A stretch of 45,281 bases of DNA from Mycoplasmataceae bacterium (GCA_016288695.1 JAEELD010000026.1:81774-127054), one strand, 5' to 3'; numbered from the stretch's first letter, positions 10,703 to 21,513 are shown. Numbers and translations are program-made. The notes: generated by a model not told the origin, from the sequence alone.

Positions 10703-11338
10703 TTATTTATAAACCTCCTCTAGCTTTTTCAAAATCAATTGTTGTATAAAAACAAAATTAGCATTCATAATATCTTTTGTCGAAATTTGATCAAAAAATT
10801 TAATCACTACTTTATTAATATTACGAGCAGATTTAATCAATACTTCCTGATTTTTATCACAAACAAATAATATTTTCTTACCATAAAGATTTAGTTTTTT
10901 TAGCATTGAAACAAAAATCTTAGTTGATGGCTTGATAATCTTATCAAATGTAAATAAGTAGATGCTCCCTTTATTCATTTTCTCAGTTATTGAAGACTTA
11001 AAAGCAAGATGTGTGGCTTTGCTATTCAATTTAATTTTGTAATTCCTATTAGGTTTAGGACCAAAAACTACACCACCACCAACTCATTGTGGGTTACGTC
11101 TTGAACCTTGACGAGCATTACCAGTATGTTTTTGCATCCATGGTTTTTTTCCACCACCACGTACCTCAGCTTTTGTTAAAGTAGAATGAGTACCTTGTCT
11201 ATTACCAGATAATTCTGCATTAACTGCATCAAACATTGCTTGCTTGTTAATCTTCTCAATTAAAAGAGAAGATATAAAAGGCACATCTTTAGTAACTGAA
11301 TTTTGCAAATGAACTAATTTAACTAATTTATCAGACAT
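10703..11338 (-). CDS. rplD: 50S ribosomal protein L4
   Basis: A 211-residue protein with an extended loop into the exit tunnel. The segment [37 protein letters not shown] carries the conserved L4 loop, followed by [16 protein letters not shown] with one TGA Trp. In several bacteria L4 also regulates its operon by binding the leader; a structured leader lies ahead of rpsJ here. Confidence 0.95.
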
Positions 11339-11344
11339 AATACA

Positions 11345-12133
11345 CTACTTCCCTTTAGCAGAATCACTTTTTTGTTCTTTATTTTCTTTATTTGCTTCTT
11401 TTTCAGCTTTTATATTCGCATCATGTAAAGCATCTTTGTTTTCTAAATTTTCATTTGATTTCAAAATTTCTTCTTTAATTTCTTTTGAAATAATTTTGTA
11501 TTCTTTTTTAATACCAATGCATTTATTTGAATTCTTGATACAAACTATTGAATTTTTAGGTCCAGGGATAGATCCTAAGATTAACAATGAATTATATTTA
11601 ACCATTACATCAAGAATAACTAGATTTTGAATTGTCACTAATTCATTTCCATAATGACCTGACATCTTTTTTCCTTTTGGAACTCTTTGTCCCTGACTAC
11701 CACCACGACCAAAAGCAACTGAACCTTGGTAACGATGTGGGTAACCAGCACCATGGGATTTTGGACCGACTTTAAAATTTCATCTTACAATGGCTCCTGT
11801 GAAACCACGTCCCTTTGTTAATCCTTGTACATCAACATACTCACCTTTTTTGAATGTAGAAACATCGATTTTATTCCCATTTTTATATTCGGGATTGGTA
11901 CCTGATAATTCATAAATAATCTTATAAGGTTTAGAATTATTTTTTTTAAAAAAACCTAATAATGGTTTATTTACTTTTTTCTCTTCCAATTCATGGTAAC
12001 CAATAATAGTTTTATTTGCTGAAGACTTAATTACTAAGTTTGGCTCACAATAAATTATTGATGCTGGTAACAATTTACCATTTACATCAAAAACCTGAAC
12101 CATACCAATTTTTTTTCCAACAATATATCTCAT
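11345..12133 (-). CDS. rplC: 50S ribosomal protein L3 with C-terminal tail
   Basis: A 262-residue protein near the peptidyl transferase centre. It begins [21 protein letters not shown] and shows [41 protein letters not shown]-type conserved sequence with two TGA Trp codons, then [17 protein letters not shown]. After the normal end, about 45 charged residues (Glu, Lys, Asn) are added. Confidence 0.95.
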
Positions 12134-12150
12134 TGCACCACTCTTAATAA

Positions 12151-12462
12151 CTAAATTTTCAATTGAATTTGAACACTTGTTGGGATAGATAAACGTTTAA
12201 TAGCATCAATAACTTTGGCATTTGTATTAAGCAAAATAATTAATCGCTTGTGTGTTCTAATCTCAAATTGTTCCATACTTGGTTTATTAACATGAACACT
12301 TCGACAAATTGTAAATTTCTCACATTTGGTTGGTAAAGGAATAGGACCTTTCAGTTCGCAATTATTATCTTTAGAAATTTCAATTATCTTCCTAACTGAT
12401 TTGTCTAGTAAATCAGGGTCATAGGATAATAATTTTATTCTTAATTCATTACTACTACTCAT
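12151..12462 (-). CDS. rpsJ: 30S ribosomal protein S10
   Basis: A 103-residue protein; first gene of the superoperon. LRIKLLSYDPDLLDKSVRKIIE, IPLPTKCEKFTICRSVHVNKPS and SMEQFEIRTHKRLIIL are S10 signatures. A promoter and a leader of about 85 bases precede it. As first gene, its leader is the natural place for operon control. Confidence 0.96.
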   Translation of the reverse strand: MSSSNELRIKLLSYDPDLLDKSVRKIIEISKDNNCELKGPIPLPTKCEKFTICRSVHVNKPSMEQFEIRTHKRLIILLNTNAKVIDAIKRLSIPTSVQIQLKI

Positions 12463-12489
12463 ATTTACGATGCTTTAAGTTTATTTATT

Positions 12490-12540
12490 AATACTGATAC
12501 TACCAACGCTTGTTACAACTCGTATTGGTGTATCAATATT
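12490..12540 (-). promoter_or_regulatory. Large hairpin in the S10 operon leader
   Basis: Read on the minus strand, AATATTGATAC (12540-12530) pairs with GTATCAGTATT (12500-12490) over 11 positions with one G-U pair. Inside it, ACCAA pairs with TTGGT, leaving an apical region of about 18 bases. The element lies between the promoter and rpsJ. Such leaders often bind a ribosomal protein encoded in the operon; L4 does so in some bacteria. Whether L4 is the ligand here is inference. Confidence 0.6.
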
Positions 12541-12554
12541 GGATAATATTGTAT

Positions 12555-12560
12555 ATTATA
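12555..12560 (-). promoter_or_regulatory. Promoter -10 box of the S10-spc superoperon
   Basis: A perfect TATAAT on the minus strand, about 95 bases upstream of rpsJ. No good -35 hexamer is visible at the usual distance, which is common in mollicutes. Predicted start is near 12548, just before the leader hairpin. Confidence 0.55.
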
Positions 12561-12591
12561 TTTCCTAAGTTTTTATTAAAATTTGCTAATT

Positions 12592-13773
12592 TTAAAAATT
12601 TAGTAGTTTCTTAACATCTTGTTCTATCATCAATTCTTCATTTGTCCTAACTTGAAAAATTTTAATTTTTGATAAGTTATTTGACACCAATTTATAATCA
12701 TCATATTTTTCAAAAATTCGCTTCTCATCACATGATAATGACAGAATAGGCAACTTTTTAACAACATTTAATATTGTTTCAGCTGAATTCTCCCCAATTC
12801 CACCAGTGAAAACAATACCATCTAAGTTTCCACCTATCTCATTTACATAAGTAACAATGTATTTTGCTACTCTATTTTCAAACATATCGATTGCTAATTT
12901 TGCATTCTTATCACCTTTTTCTGCAAGTATTGATACATCTCTACAATCATTGTTGCCAGTCATTCCTTTAAAACCGGATTCCTTATTCAACAAATTATCA
13001 ACTTGCTGAACTGAAAAACCTTGTTTTATCAAAAATAAAGGAATTGTTGGATCTATATCTCCACATCTAGAACCCATTAATAAACCTTCAATAGGTGTAA
13101 AGCCCATAGTTGTGTTCATACTTTTTGAATTCTTAACTGCACAAATACTTGCGCCATTCCCTAAGTGACAAATAACAAGATTGACATCTTGCTTATTAAG
13201 TATTTTTTGCATTCGTCATGTTATATATCGGTAAGATATACCATGCATCCCATACCTATAAATCCCATATTTCTTCTTTATTTCATCATTAATTGCATAC
13301 CCATTAACTTCAGGTATTGTAGTATGAAAAGATGTATCAAAAACAGCAACATTTTTAGCATGAGGGATCAACCTCATGAACTCCTTAATTGTAGTTGCTT
13401 GTGGAGGGTTATGAAGAGGACATAATGGTGAATAATCAATTATGGCCTTCAAAACATCTTGATCTATAATTACAGAACTGTTATATTTTTTCCCTCCCAT
13501 AACTACTCTATGGCCTATCCCTACAATATCATTGAAAGAAGAAATAATTTTCTCATTTAATAATGTATTCAAAATTAGTTTGATTCCTTGTTGATGATTA
13601 GGTATTGGCAAATTTTGAACTTTTTTTTGGTTATTGATATTAATTGAAAAAATACCACTTTCATTACCAATTTTTTCACATTGTCCATTGGTAATTACAT
13701 TATTGGTTGACACATCAAATAATTTATATTTTATAGAACTACTGCCTGCATTAATTACTAATATCATTTTCAT
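12592..13773 (-). CDS. ackA: Acetate kinase
   Basis: A 393-residue enzyme making ATP from acetyl phosphate, the usual last step of pyruvate-derived energy generation in mollicutes. The ASKHA motifs are present: MILVINAGSSSIKYKLF at the N-terminus, FDTSFHTTIPE (catalytic Asp region), CHLGNGASICAV and VFTGGIGENSAE. ATG 13773 after GGGGGTAAGG is preferred to a TTG 15 bases upstream. One TGA Trp lies near 13213. Confidence 0.96.
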
Positions 13774-13804
13774 AAACCTTACCCCCAATTAACAAAATTT
13801 CAAT

Positions 13805-14050
13805 TTATCTAATAAAAATAACCTCTTTAACTTGTTTAATTTCTTGCATTATTATGTGTTTTACTCCAACATCGAATGTATCATTATTATAAGGACATTT
13901 AACACATTTACCAAGAATTTTTAATTTTAACTTCCCATTATTAAATCCAACAAAATCAACATCTCCACCCTCACTATGTAAATAAATTTTTATAGTTTCA
14001 AGCATATCTAAAATTTTTTTAATAATTTTCTTATCTTGATTTTTTATCAT
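13805..14050 (-). CDS. NifU-like C-terminal domain protein (Fe-S scaffold)
   Basis: An 81-residue protein matching the NifU C-terminal domain: IKIYLHSEGGDVDFVGFNNGKLKLKI-type beta strands, then CVKCP, the paired-cysteine motif that transiently holds an Fe-S cluster. As a stand-alone domain it resembles YutI-type proteins of Firmicutes. It lies upstream of ackA on the same strand. Confidence 0.8.
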   Translation of the reverse strand: MIKNQDKKIIKKILDMLETIKIYLHSEGGDVDFVGFNNGKLKLKILGKCVKCPYNNDTFDVGVKHIIMQEIKQVKEVIFIR

Positions 14051-14166
14051 TACCCTATATCTAATCTTTACTATTATTTTAAAATTAACTAATTAATCTT
14101 ATAGATTAATAACCTATTAAATATCAATTTTTTAATAGACACATGGATATAAAAATGAATTAAAAA

Positions 14167-14871
14167 CTAATAATAATTTGAAAATAATTGAATCCCAGCA
14201 TTGTCTTTTATAAAAATTAAAATCAACTTAATTGCTAAATCAAATTCATTTAAAAATTCATCTATCTTAGAATACTTTGAATTAAATAAATAGAATATTA
14301 ACTTCGAGAAATGCAATGAATAATTAACTTGTGGTTTTATTTTCTTGAAACACTCATTACATATCATACCCATATTCTTGAAACTAATTGTTTTAACAAT
14401 CTTATTCCCACATAAAACACATTTATTTACTTCTAAATTTAAGCCTTCAACCAAGCAAAATTTATGTAAAAGAATTAAAATTAACTTTTTTTCTGAATAT
14501 TTTTTAGTCTTGTAAAGTTTTAAAATAAACTCGAAAAAATAAAATAATTTTTTACCTTCAGACGAAGATTTTATAATGCACTCGCATAAAATATTAAATC
14601 AGTTTGAAATTTGAATAGACCACTGAATTTGTCTTATTGTAGAGCATTTTTTTAGCTTACTTATTTTATTTTTTTCTCTTGCAAGAAATAATTCAAATGT
14701 GCAAAAATTTCCTACAAATAAATTTCTTCCATTTTTTGAATTTACTTTTCGACTACCTAGTGAAATACATGATATTTTTTTACCTGATTCAGTCAATATC
14801 AATATTATCTCATCGTTATCTTGATATTCAATTTTATTAATTACATAACCATTGATAAATGAAGCAGACAT
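14167..14871 (-). CDS. recO: DNA repair protein RecO
   Basis: A 234-residue protein mediating RecA loading with RecR. The N-terminal OB fold (GYVINKIEYQDNDEIILILTESGKKI, LGSRKVNSKNGRNLFVG) is followed by a helical domain with a C4 zinc motif (CVLCGNK and CNECF). Two TGA Trp codons lie in the OB fold. Start ATG 14871 overlaps the era stop by one base, and era-recO is a common pair in Firmicutes. The frame uses Leu/Ile-rich sequence typical of mollicute RecO. Confidence 0.85.
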
Positions 14872-15743
14872 TAATAATATCCATGTTCTTTAATTAATTT
14901 TTTATTAGATCGTCAATTTTTTGAAACAATGACAAATAATTTTAACATTACTTTGCAATTGTAATATTTTTCTAATTCTTTTCTTGCAATAGTACCAATT
15001 TTTTTTATCATCACTCCATTTTTACCAATAACTATAGGTTTTTGTGACTCTCTTTCAACAATTATGTCTAAATATGTTTCCAATTTTTTTTTATTCTCAC
15101 TATATTTAATTCCCCTTAATACAACACATGATGAATAAGGCAATTCTTGTCGCAAATTAAAAATAATTTGCTTTCTTACTATTTCACTAATAATAAAAGC
15201 ATCAGAATTTGTTTCATTAACACAAATCGGATTATTAGCAATACTATCACTAATACTATTCAACAATAAATCAATATTTTTATTTTTAAGTGCTGATATT
15301 TGAATGGTTTTAACTAATTTGATATATTTCTCGATTTCTTTTTCAACAATGTTATGATTAACTTTATTAATTAAATCCATTTTATTTAAAACAAGAATTG
15401 TCTTTTTAATATTAAAACTACTAATCAATTTTAGTACTTGTAAATCTAAAGAATCAAATTTTTTGGATAGATCATAAACAAAAAGTGCAATATCAGCATA
15501 TTTGTATGCATTCTTAATCTTAGAATTCATATAGATGCCAAAATCATTATGAGGAATGTGAAAACCTGGAGTGTCAATAAAAGCTATTTGCGAACCATTT
15601 ATTTTAACAATGCAATTAATTTGACTTCTTGTTGTTTGTGATTTATGAGAAACAATAGAAATTTCACGTTTAGCTATTGCGTTCATTAAGGTTGATTTAC
15701 CAACATTTGATTTTCCTGTTATTACAACAGTACCTTCACGCAT
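14871..15743 (-). CDS. era: GTPase Era
   Basis: A 290-residue GTPase that binds the 3' end of 16S rRNA in 30S maturation. The G motifs are GKSNVGKST (G1), DTPGFH (G3), NKMD (G4) and SALK (G5). The C-terminal KH domain shows VIGKNGVMIKKIGTIARKELE. One TGA Trp near 14915 extends the protein by 14 residues to TAA at 14871. Confidence 0.96.
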
Positions 15744-15746
15744 AAA

Positions 15747-16184
15747 TTACAATATAATTTTCCCCATTATTTTTTTTTGGACTAAAAGCATTTTATTATA
15801 AGAATCTTTATCATTATGATCATAACCGAGCAAATGCAAAATTCCATGGACAAAACTATTTACAAAATCATAATTAAAAGATTTGATTCGATTTTTTTTT
15901 ATAAATCTTGGAGACAAGAATATCTCTCCTAAAAGATCTGTTTTTATTGATTTTTTACTATCATGAAGAGCAAAAGTTAGCACATCTGTTGAATGATTAT
16001 TTTGTCTATATTTAAAATTTATTGTTTTCATTTTATGATTAGAAATAATAACAACATCAAAAAACAATTTTTTTGTTATTTTAAACTCATCATTTACTAC
16101 TCTAATACATTGCTGAAGTAATTTTTTAATTTTGTATTTTCGAATAACAAAACAACTTTTATAACAAATTGAAAAATTTAGCAT
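15747..16184 (-). CDS. ybeY: Endoribonuclease YbeY
   Basis: A 145-residue metal-dependent RNase in rRNA maturation. The zinc motif HGILHLLGYDH (HxxxHxxxxxH) is intact, preceded by STDVLTFAL and LGEIFLS, which are conserved in the family. It sits directly upstream of era, a standard pairing. Confidence 0.94.
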   Translation of the reverse strand: MLNFSICYKSCFVIRKYKIKKLLQQCIRVVNDEFKITKKLFFDVVIISNHKMKTINFKYRQNNHSTDVLTFALHDSKKSIKTDLLGEIFLSPRFIKKNRIKSFNYDFVNSFVHGILHLLGYDHNDKDSYNKMLLVQKKIMGKIIL

Positions 16185-16211
16185 TGGTGTTTTGTATTAT
16201 ATTTTAACTTT

Positions 16212-16592
16212 TTAACTGAAATACATTAAGTATTGATAAAAATATATGTCTCCGAAGTCAAAGATGATTTGATATGTGCCAAGTTCCATGTATTCACCTT
16301 CAGTGAATTCACAATAATACATATAGTTATTGTTGTCAACTTGTTGTTTGAAATTTAAATAACACTTGTGCCATTTATCCTCATATAAATCTTTAAGAAA
16401 AAAATTATTTACTAACTTATTTTGATTAATAAAATTGTTAATTTTTTTATTAATTATCATAGTTGTCTTGTCAACTGTAGAATAAATGGTCATAATTTTA
16501 TTACAGCTAATTTTGGATAAAAAAATAAAAGAAAACAATAATGCAAGACAAACAATTATTGAAATTAATAAGTCAAATATTTTATTTCGCAT
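16212..16592 (-). CDS. Hypothetical membrane-anchored protein
   Basis: A 126-residue product not recognised by family. From ATG 16592 it has one hydrophobic segment (residues 6-26, LLISIIVCLALLFSFIFL) that would anchor it. About 95 polar, aromatic-rich residues follow, ending QYLMYFS. An upstream in-frame TTG would add six residues. It is co-directional with engB and ybeY. I infer no function. Confidence 0.6.
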   Translation of the reverse strand: MRNKIFDLLISIIVCLALLFSFIFLSKISCNKIMTIYSTVDKTTMIINKKINNFINQNKLVNNFFLKDLYEDKWHKCYLNFKQQVDNNNYMYYCEFTEGEYMELGTYQIIFDFGDIYFYQYLMYFS

Positions 16593-16622
16593 ATTTTCAT
16601 CTAATATCAATAATATGCAAAA

Positions 16623-17192
16623 TTAAATAACTTCATTTATTATTTTCTTCATATGAGAAAAAAGATATTTAATATTTGTCCCTTTTTTTGCGCTTATAAA
16701 AATAGCTTCATCATTTTTTATACCTAAAAAACCAATAGTTTTTTTAAGTGAATCCATATATCTTTTTAATGGCATCTTATCAGATTTATTTAAACAAACA
16801 TAGACATTAACAAATTTAGATTTTAAATATTTATTTACTTGTGTGTCTTCATTCGATAGCACATTGGAATCAACAATTTGGTATATGGCATATAAATTTT
16901 TTCTCTTTGCAAGAATAGAATCAATAATATTCAATAAACTAGTTTGATTTTTTTTGCTTTGTCTTGCATACCCATACCCAGGCAAATCGATAATTCTAAA
17001 TTTGCCAAAATTATAAAAATTTACAAGTTTTGTACAACCTTGTTTTTTTGATGAAATTGCTATTTTTTTATTTGCAAGTGCATTTATTAATGAAGATTTA
17101 CCAGAATTACTACGTCCTATAAATGCTATCTCTAATTTATCATCATTTATTCAATCCTTTTCTTCTTTTGCTGATTTTATAAAAAAAGGCAT
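16623..17192 (-). CDS. engB: Ribosome biogenesis GTP-binding protein EngB (YsxC)
   Basis: A 189-residue GTPase for 50S assembly. G1 is GRSNSGKSS, G3 is DLPGYGYA, G4 is NKSDK and G5 is SAKKGT. Thr of the switch I region is in QGCTKLVNFY. One TGA Trp lies near the N-terminus. ATG 17192 gives the normal family start shortly before the first G motif. Confidence 0.94.
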
Positions 17193-17203
17193 ATTTGAAA
17201 AGA

Positions 17204-17434
17204 TTAAAACTTAGACTTCTTTTTAAAATTATTAATAACTGCCCGGATTTGTGATTCAGATGGTTTCCTTCCCATTTGAGCATACAATGAACGTATTTGG
17301 TCTTCATTAATTGGTGGATTTTCTTCAATTTGTTTGTTAAATATTTTTTTAGAGATAAAAAAACCTACAACAATACCAATAATGAAAAAAACTATTGGTA
17401 ACAAAATCATTAATGCTATTTGTCAACCTTCCAT
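17204..17434 (-). CDS. UPF0154 (YneF-type) small membrane protein
   Basis: 76 residues: one membrane helix (ILLPIVFFIIGIVVGFFIS) then a polar helix with EENPPINEDQIRSLYAQMGRKPSESQI, the hallmark of UPF0154. The start at ATG 17434 follows a good AAAGGGG site and includes one TGA Trp. The function of the family is not established. Confidence 0.85.
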
Positions 17435-17461
17435 TGAAATATATCCCCTTTCTAAAATAAT

Positions 17462-19453
17462 CTATTTTGTAATTTTTTTATGATTAAGTTTCGCTAATAT
17501 TATTTTAGAAATACTAATGTCATCTAACTTAAAATATTTGATTACATCATTTGCTTTACCTGATTTCCCAAATACGTTTATTCCAAATTGAATGTCTGAT
17601 ATATTTTCCCATAACCTTGTTGAACCATATTCAATACTAACAACTAACTTTTTGCCTAATATTTTATTTCTATAATCCTGAGGCTGTTCATTAAATAATT
17701 CCAAGCATGGAATAGAAATTATTCGTGAAAAAATTTTTTTCGATAATAATATTTTGCTTACAGAAATGGCTAAAGCAACTTCACTTCCTGTCGCCAAAAT
17801 AGTAACCATGTATTTGCTATTATCTTGGAAAATATAAGCACCTTTTGAAATATCAATACTTTTTACACTGTTGACTTGTAAAAAATCACCACGAGAAGTA
17901 ATTATTGTTATTGGTGTTTGCGAAGAATTAAAAGCAAATTTGAATGATTCTAAAGTCTCTGTAAAATTATAGGGTCTAAATAAGTAGTGATTTGGAATTA
18001 ATCGTAATGAGTTAATTTGTTCTATTGGTTGATGAGTTGGTCCATCTTCACCAACAGTAATAGAATCATGACTAAAAATATTTATTGATGGAATTTTGCT
18101 TATAGCAGCTAATCTAATTGCAGATTTCAAATAATCAGAAAAAGCTAAAAATGTAGAGCCTATGGCTTTAAGCCCTCCATGAAGACAAATTCCATTAATT
18201 ATTGAACTCATTGCAAACTCTCTAACACCAAAATTAATATTTTGTATGTTCTTTCAACATTTATTTTCTTTAGAAAAACTAATTAAATGTGAACCACCTA
18301 TTTTTGTTGAAGATGACACATCAGCAGAACCAACCAATATATTTGAATTATTTTTTAATATTGTGTTCAATACATCACCACTTATAGCGCGTGTTGAATT
18401 TTTATTATCTGAAAAATTTTGTTGCTTGAATCAATCATCATGTATTTCAAACTTATTATTAAAACATTGAATAAATTGATTGTAAAGTTTGACATCAATT
18501 TTTTCAAGTTCATTTAATTTTTCATTAAATTGTAAAGTCAATGCTTTACCACGGATGCATATTTTATTTGCAAAAGAAGTTTTGACAAATGAAGGAACAA
18601 AAAAATCTTTTATGTCATTCATCCCTAACTTATTTTTAATTTGCTTTATTTCCTCTTCATTAAATGGTGTACCATGACACTTATTTGAATTAGCTTTATT
18701 AGAACCATATCCAATAACTGTTTTAATTTCAATCAATGTTGGTTTTAAAGAATGCTTAGCCTTTGAAATCGCTTTTGATATTTTGTGAAAATTGTTACCA
18801 TCTTCAACATGTAGATAATTCCAACCAAGAGACTTAACAAACTTTTTAATATTTATTTTCGTTGAATCGGTTACTTCCCCATCTAATTGAATACCATTAG
18901 AATCATAAAGTAATATCAACTTATTAAGATTCAATTTTCCAGCTATTGACATTGCTTCATATGCTATTCCTTCTTGTAAACAGCCATCGCCATGAAAGCA
19001 ATAAGTGTAATGATTGATCAAATCACTATATAAATTAAATACTGAAGACAACTTCCTTTCTGCAATAGCTAAACCAACTGCCATAGCAATCCCTTGCCCT
19101 AAAGGACCTGTTGATGCATCTACACCTGGTAAATTAAAATTTTCCGGATGTCCAGATGTCTTTGCATTTAGCTGTCTAAATTTTTCTAAATCTTCAATTT
19201 TTATACTTTTAAAATTAGCAGCAATAAGAGTGGAATATAATAAAGAACTTGCGTGGCCTGCGCTAACAACAAATCTATCTCTATTAAAAAAATTAGGTTG
19301 ATTAGGATCAACATTTAAATGATCATAAAATAATGCATAAAATATAGGGGCAGCCCCCAAAGCAACACCTGGATGTCCAGATTTTGCTTTTAAAATTGCT
19401 TGTATGGATAAAATTCTTAAATAATTTATTACTTTTTTTGAATTTGAAAACAT
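17462..19453 (-). CDS. tkt: Transketolase
   Basis: A 663-residue thiamine-diphosphate enzyme of the pentose phosphate pathway. The pyrophosphate site has SGHPGVALGAAP, SAGHASSLLYS, GPLGQGIAMAVGLA and GDGCLQEGIAYEAMS. The pyrimidine domain has FGVREFAM and VGEDGPTHQPIEQ. In-frame TGA codons (e.g. DDWFKQ, NKCWKN) encode Trp. Full length. Its promoter should lie in the 89-base divergent gap shared with the ald-like gene. Confidence 0.96.
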
Positions 19454-19527
19454 AAATTGATATATTCCTAAATAAATTTTGACTAATCTACATTAATTTA
19501 ATGTTTTAGTAAAACTTTTATGAATTA

Positions 19528-19533
19528 TATAAT
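19528..19533 (+). promoter_or_regulatory. Promoter -10 box of the ald-like gene
   Basis: A perfect TATAAT nine bases before the ATG at 19543. Transcription would begin at or within a few bases of the start codon, so the mRNA would be leaderless or nearly so. No Shine-Dalgarno sequence is present. Confidence 0.5.
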
Positions 19534-19542
19534 TTTTGTTAT

Positions 19543-20673
19543 ATGAACATTTTAGTTTTGAAAGCAAAAAAACAATCTGTTGTTCCATTAATTCCTTCAG
19601 ATGTCAAACATCTAATCAAGAACAAAAATAAAATTTTTTTTCAAAAAAATCTTGGGATAGATATTGGATATAACGATAATGAATACATAGCAAATGGAGC
19701 AAAAGCAGTAAAAAATATTAATAAATCATTTATAAGAGAAATTGACCTAATCTTAATGGAGAAATTTGAATGAAAAAAAATTTTTAAATTTCTTAATCCT
19801 AATCAAATTATCTTGTCAAGAATGAACATAACAAATAACCCAAACCACTTGCTTAAACTTTTAAAAAACAACATAACATCATTATCAGCTGAAAACATTA
19901 AAGATGGTGAGAAATTTGGTTATATTGAAGTTATTGAAAAAATTAAGGGTTATTACTCAATTATTTTGTCAGGTAATTTATTATTAAAAACTAATAAAAA
20001 AACTATTGGCATGAGTCTTGCTTCACTTGGAAGTGAAACTGAAAAAGCAAACTTGACAATCTTCAATTATTCACTAATGTCAGAATATGTAATAAAGACA
20101 GCCATAAGTTTAGGAACCAATATTACACTTTTTGACAAAAACACTAATAATTTAAAAAAAATAGAAAATAATGAAACCTTTAAAAAAATATGTAATTTAA
20201 CTGGATCATCAATTGTTTGTAAAGAAGCAAAATATGAAAAAATAAAAGATCACCTTATAAAAACTAATGTTTTAATTATTGGAAGTGCTCAATTTAGTAA
20301 CCAAATAAAACTAACAAAAGAACTACTAGAAAAAATGCCAAGTGGATCAGTAGTAATTGATGCTTCACTAGACTCAAGTTATGCATTGGAAATTGATATT
20401 AACATTAACAAGAAAAACAACTACTATAAAAATGTTCATATTTTTGGTTTCAATGATGCTATTAATTTATTTCCAAATAGTGCAAGTAAACTTATAAGCA
20501 ATTTTAATAAAAACATTCTTTCTAAACTTGATACTAATATGAATGTTTCAGAAATATTAAAAAATGACAAAAACTTACGAAATGCATTAATGACATACAA
20601 GGGAAACGTTGTCAACATAGAAGTGGCTAGAGCATTAAAACTTAAATATACAAATTTTGACTCTATTTTATAA
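19543..20673 (+). CDS. Divergent alanine dehydrogenase-like protein
   Basis: A 376-residue protein that follows the length and order of the alanine dehydrogenase/transhydrogenase-alpha family: VVPLIPSDVKHLI at the N-terminus (family RVALTPxxV), GYNDNEYIANGAKAV, a central Rossmann-like part with an Asp-ending strand (NITLFDKN), MPSGSVVIDASLDSS (family GSVIVDVAIDQGG) and LFPNSASK (family NMPGAVP). Key features are eroded. The Arg of RVALTP is Val, the His-bearing motif (YLHLA) is replaced by SRMNITN, and the GGGxVG nucleotide loop is SLASLGSE. It may be inactive or repurposed. One TGA Trp at 19771. Neighbours give no metabolic clue. Confidence 0.65.
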
Positions 20674-20798
20674 AAGGTTAATGTAAAATGAAAGAAGTAA
20701 ATACAAATATTGATATTTGAATAGCTAAATCAATATGTTTGTTATTAATTGATCTAAATAAGTAGAATCAAATTTTAAATAAAGGAGGTGATGATAAA

Positions 20799-20981
20799 AT
20801 GGCAAAAGTTGAAGTTGTTGATGGAAATTTAAGTATAGCAATGAAAAAATTTACACGAATTATGTCTGAAACACGAAAAACAGCTCGAAATTATACTTTT
20901 TATCTTCGGCCTGGACTAAAAGCAAAAGAAAAACAAAAAATGGCTGCTAGACATAAAGCCAAAAGGCGTTATTATTATTAA
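20799..20981 (+). CDS. rpsU: 30S ribosomal protein S21
   Basis: 60 residues: MAKVEVVDGNLSIAMKKFTR, then a basic helix ending KMAARHKAKRRYYY. This is the S21 family. A strong AAAGGAGG site precedes the ATG. Confidence 0.93.
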   Translation: MAKVEVVDGNLSIAMKKFTRIMSETRKTARNYTFYLRPGLKAKEKQKMAARHKAKRRYYY

Positions 20982-21012
20982 ATTCAAGTAATATTTTAAA
21001 TAGTTTTTATTT

Positions 21013-21474
21013 ATGGAATATATTTTAAGCCCTTGTGATGGTGAAATAATAAAATCAGAAAAAATAAATGATGAAACATTTAGCAAAGAAATGTTAGGTC
21101 CATGTTTTGGAGTTGACCCTTCATCAAATAATATCTATGCTCCCATTAATGGAAAAATAATGGTAGCTGAGAAACATGCTGTTGCCATAAAATCTGAAGT
21201 TAATGGAATTGAAATAATAATTCACTGTGGAATTAATACTGTTGAGATTTCAGAAGAAATATCAAAAAAAATTTTCATCCAAAAACATTCTGTAGGTGAC
21301 ATTGTTAAACAAGGTGAATTACTTCTTGTTATTGATGTTGACAAAATTAAAAAATTGAATTTTGATCCTGTAGTTGTTGTTATAGTTACAAGAGAATCAA
21401 TAAAAGGCAAAGATGTGAAATTAATAACTGAAGGAAATAAATTAGCAAAAGACAAAATTATGAGTATTTCATAG
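21013..21474 (+). CDS. crr: PTS glucose-type IIA protein (Crr-like)
   Basis: A 153-residue single-domain EIIA of the glucose family. It shows SPCDGEIIKSE, MLGPCFGVDPSSNNIYAPINGKI, and the active site region IEIIIHCGINTVEI, where the His accepts phosphate from HPr. VGDIVKQGELLLVIDVD is also typical. It passes phosphate to a sugar EIIBC that is not in this window. Stand-alone EIIA-Glc proteins are common in mollicutes. Confidence 0.88.
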   Translation: MEYILSPCDGEIIKSEKINDETFSKEMLGPCFGVDPSSNNIYAPINGKIMVAEKHAVAIKSEVNGIEIIIHCGINTVEISEEISKKIFIQKHSVGDIVKQGELLLVIDVDKIKKLNFDPVVVVIVTRESIKGKDVKLITEGNKLAKDKIMSIS

Positions 21475-21501
21475 AAATATAATTTTACTCACTTTATTTG
21501 C

Positions 21502-21507
21502 TATAAT
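21502..21507 (+). promoter_or_regulatory. Extended -10 promoter of the L10 leader and rplJL
   Basis: TGCTATAAT, a perfect extended -10, lies about 145 bases upstream of rplJ. A start near 21514 would produce the L10 leader RNA. Confidence 0.65.
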
Positions 21508-21513
21508 GCTAAG

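Noticed and set aside
20688-20765. 25-codon frame between the ald-like gene and rpsU (MKEVNTNIDIW...)
   Set aside because: Weak ribosome-binding site, no recognisable feature and no sign of selection; too short to support.
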